A stretch of DNA of 64,000 nucleotides. It comes from JACKII01 sp963807085. GTDB lineage: Bacteria > Pseudomonadota > Alphaproteobacteria > Bin95. Shown piece by piece: positions 63,401 through 64,000 of this stretch. The notes beneath the pieces are model-generated. The model had not been told where the DNA came from. It did no database searches and saw only the letters and a list, made by a program, of their open reading frames with translations. The position numbers and the translations under genes were made by a program. The stretch lies in assembly GCA_963807085.1 (NCBI GenBank), contig CAWEBB010000013.1:62001-126000 (forward strand), read 5' to 3'. Position 1 is the stretch's first letter. Each line of letters begins with the position of its first letter.

Positions 63401-64000
63401 TCAAATCACCTTGCCCGGGTTCATCAGATTGCCGGGATCCAGCACGTCCTTGATCTGGCGCATTAGGTCCATTTCAACGGCGCTTTTCACCTCTGCCAGT
63501 TCGTCCCGTTTCAATTGGCCGATGCCGTGCTCCGCGCTGATCGAGCCGCCCAGGTCCAGGACGATCGCGTGCACGAGATGGTTCAAGTCCTTCCACTTGC
63601 GCAGGTATTCCTGCTTGTCCATGCCTTCTGGTTGGGTAACATTGTAGTGGATATTGCCGTCGCCCGCATGGCCAAAGGCGCAGGGGCGGCAGCCGGGAAT
63701 GGCTTGGGTGACGGCTTTGTCCGCGCGCTCGATCAGTTCCGCCACCTTGCTGACCGGGACGGATACGTCATGCTTGATGCTGCCGCCCTCGGGAATCTGG
63801 CCTTCAACAATGCCTTCGCGGATGCGCCAGAAATCGTTGGCCTGCTGCTCGCTCTCGGCAATAGCGGCGTCCAGGACCAGGCCTTCCTCGATCCCTTCGC
63901 CAAGCGTCTCTTCCACAACCTCGCGCAGGCCGGCGTTCTCGCGGCCTGCGCTGGCCCGCAACAGCGCATAGTGTTCGTACACTTGGCCGAGCGGATCGCG
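63401..64000 (-). CDS. FAD-linked oxidase, GlcD/D-lactate-dehydrogenase type, cut by window end
   Basis: Only the C-terminal part is in the window; the frame is open at base 64000. It has HAGDGNIHYNVT and ISAEHGIGQLKRDEL, the FAD-oxidase C-terminal domain signatures that hold the metal/substrate site of D-2-hydroxyacid dehydrogenases. It would oxidise D-lactate, glycolate or another 2-hydroxy acid to the keto acid. It is directly upstream of the MFS permease with no gap, so the two form one unit. Confidence 0.85.
   Translation of the reverse strand, partial: RDPLGQVYEHYALLRASAGRENAGLREVVEETLGEGIEEGLVLDAAIAESEQQANDFWRIREGIVEGQIPEGGSIKHDVSVPVSKVAELIERADKAVTQAIPGCRPCAFGHAGDGNIHYNVTQPEGMDKQEYLRKWKDLNHLVHAIVLDLGGSISAEHGIGQLKRDELAEVKSAVEMDLMRQIKDVLDPGNLMNPGKVI

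Overview
The window looks like a chromosome segment of a GC-rich alphaproteobacterium, probably Rhodospirillales-like. The gene orders rpsF-rpsR-DUF2232-rplI, fabD-fabG-acpP-fabF-mltG-yicC-gmk and lptG-surA-pdxA-rsmA are typical of that class. Codon use is strongly GC-biased except in a few AT-rich patches that carry insertion sequences. Taxonomy below class is not resolvable from the sequence alone.

Layout. 1-2762: the end of a polysaccharide-type locus (family 4 glycosyltransferase, then glutamine-dependent asparagine synthetase), both broken by many frameshifts. 2759-7883: housekeeping and envelope genes (prolyl aminopeptidase, thermonuclease-like protein, M48 lipoprotein with a LysM-like tail, CBS protein, LLM-type flavin oxidoreductase). 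7884-9452: an AT-rich spacer and a complete IS1595-family element with an 8-bp target duplication. 9579-12026: a DUF1326-DUF2182 pair and an exported pentapeptide-repeat protein. 12230-14629: ribosomal operon. 15030-21061: fatty-acid synthesis, cell-wall and nucleotide genes. 21055-25286: lptG-surA-pdxA-rsmA operon on the minus strand. 25582-30108: peptidase, PhzF, small lipoprotein, dehalogenase and carboxyltransferase genes. 30735-33203: a repeat-rich RTX-type calcium-binding protein. 33508-38382: IlvD/Edd dehydratase, host-attachment-type protein, AI-2E transporter and MBL hydrolase.

38383-42617 is an AT-rich accessory island holding two more copies of the same IS1595 element. One of them is split by an IS5-family element exactly at the transposase stop codon. 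The split element itself interrupts a small AT-rich ORF whose two halves rejoin in frame when it is removed. 42618-47703 has an EthD protein, a ketopantoate reductase, an IS481 remnant next to an internally deleted poxB, and an FMN-binding glutamate-synthase-like protein.

48083-64000 is a catabolic region. It has a complete sugar-type ABC importer with a Tat-exported binding protein, a cupin, a benzoate-CoA-ligase-like enzyme, an alpha/beta hydrolase, and a sugar-acid dehydratase with one frameshift. These are followed by an SDR, a TIM-barrel isomerase, a Gfo/Idh/MocA oxidoreductase, an MFS permease and a GlcD-type FAD oxidase cut by the window end. Together they suggest uptake and oxidation of sugars, polyols or sugar acids.

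Single-base frameshifts recur, several of them at homopolymer runs, and they leave the encoded proteins otherwise well conserved. Many may be sequencing errors rather than true gene decay. I did not find a convincing new defence or biosynthetic system. The most unusual material is the IS nest, the stop-codon-donating palindromic repeat, the 291-bp RTX repeats and a possible structured RNA beside the first IS.
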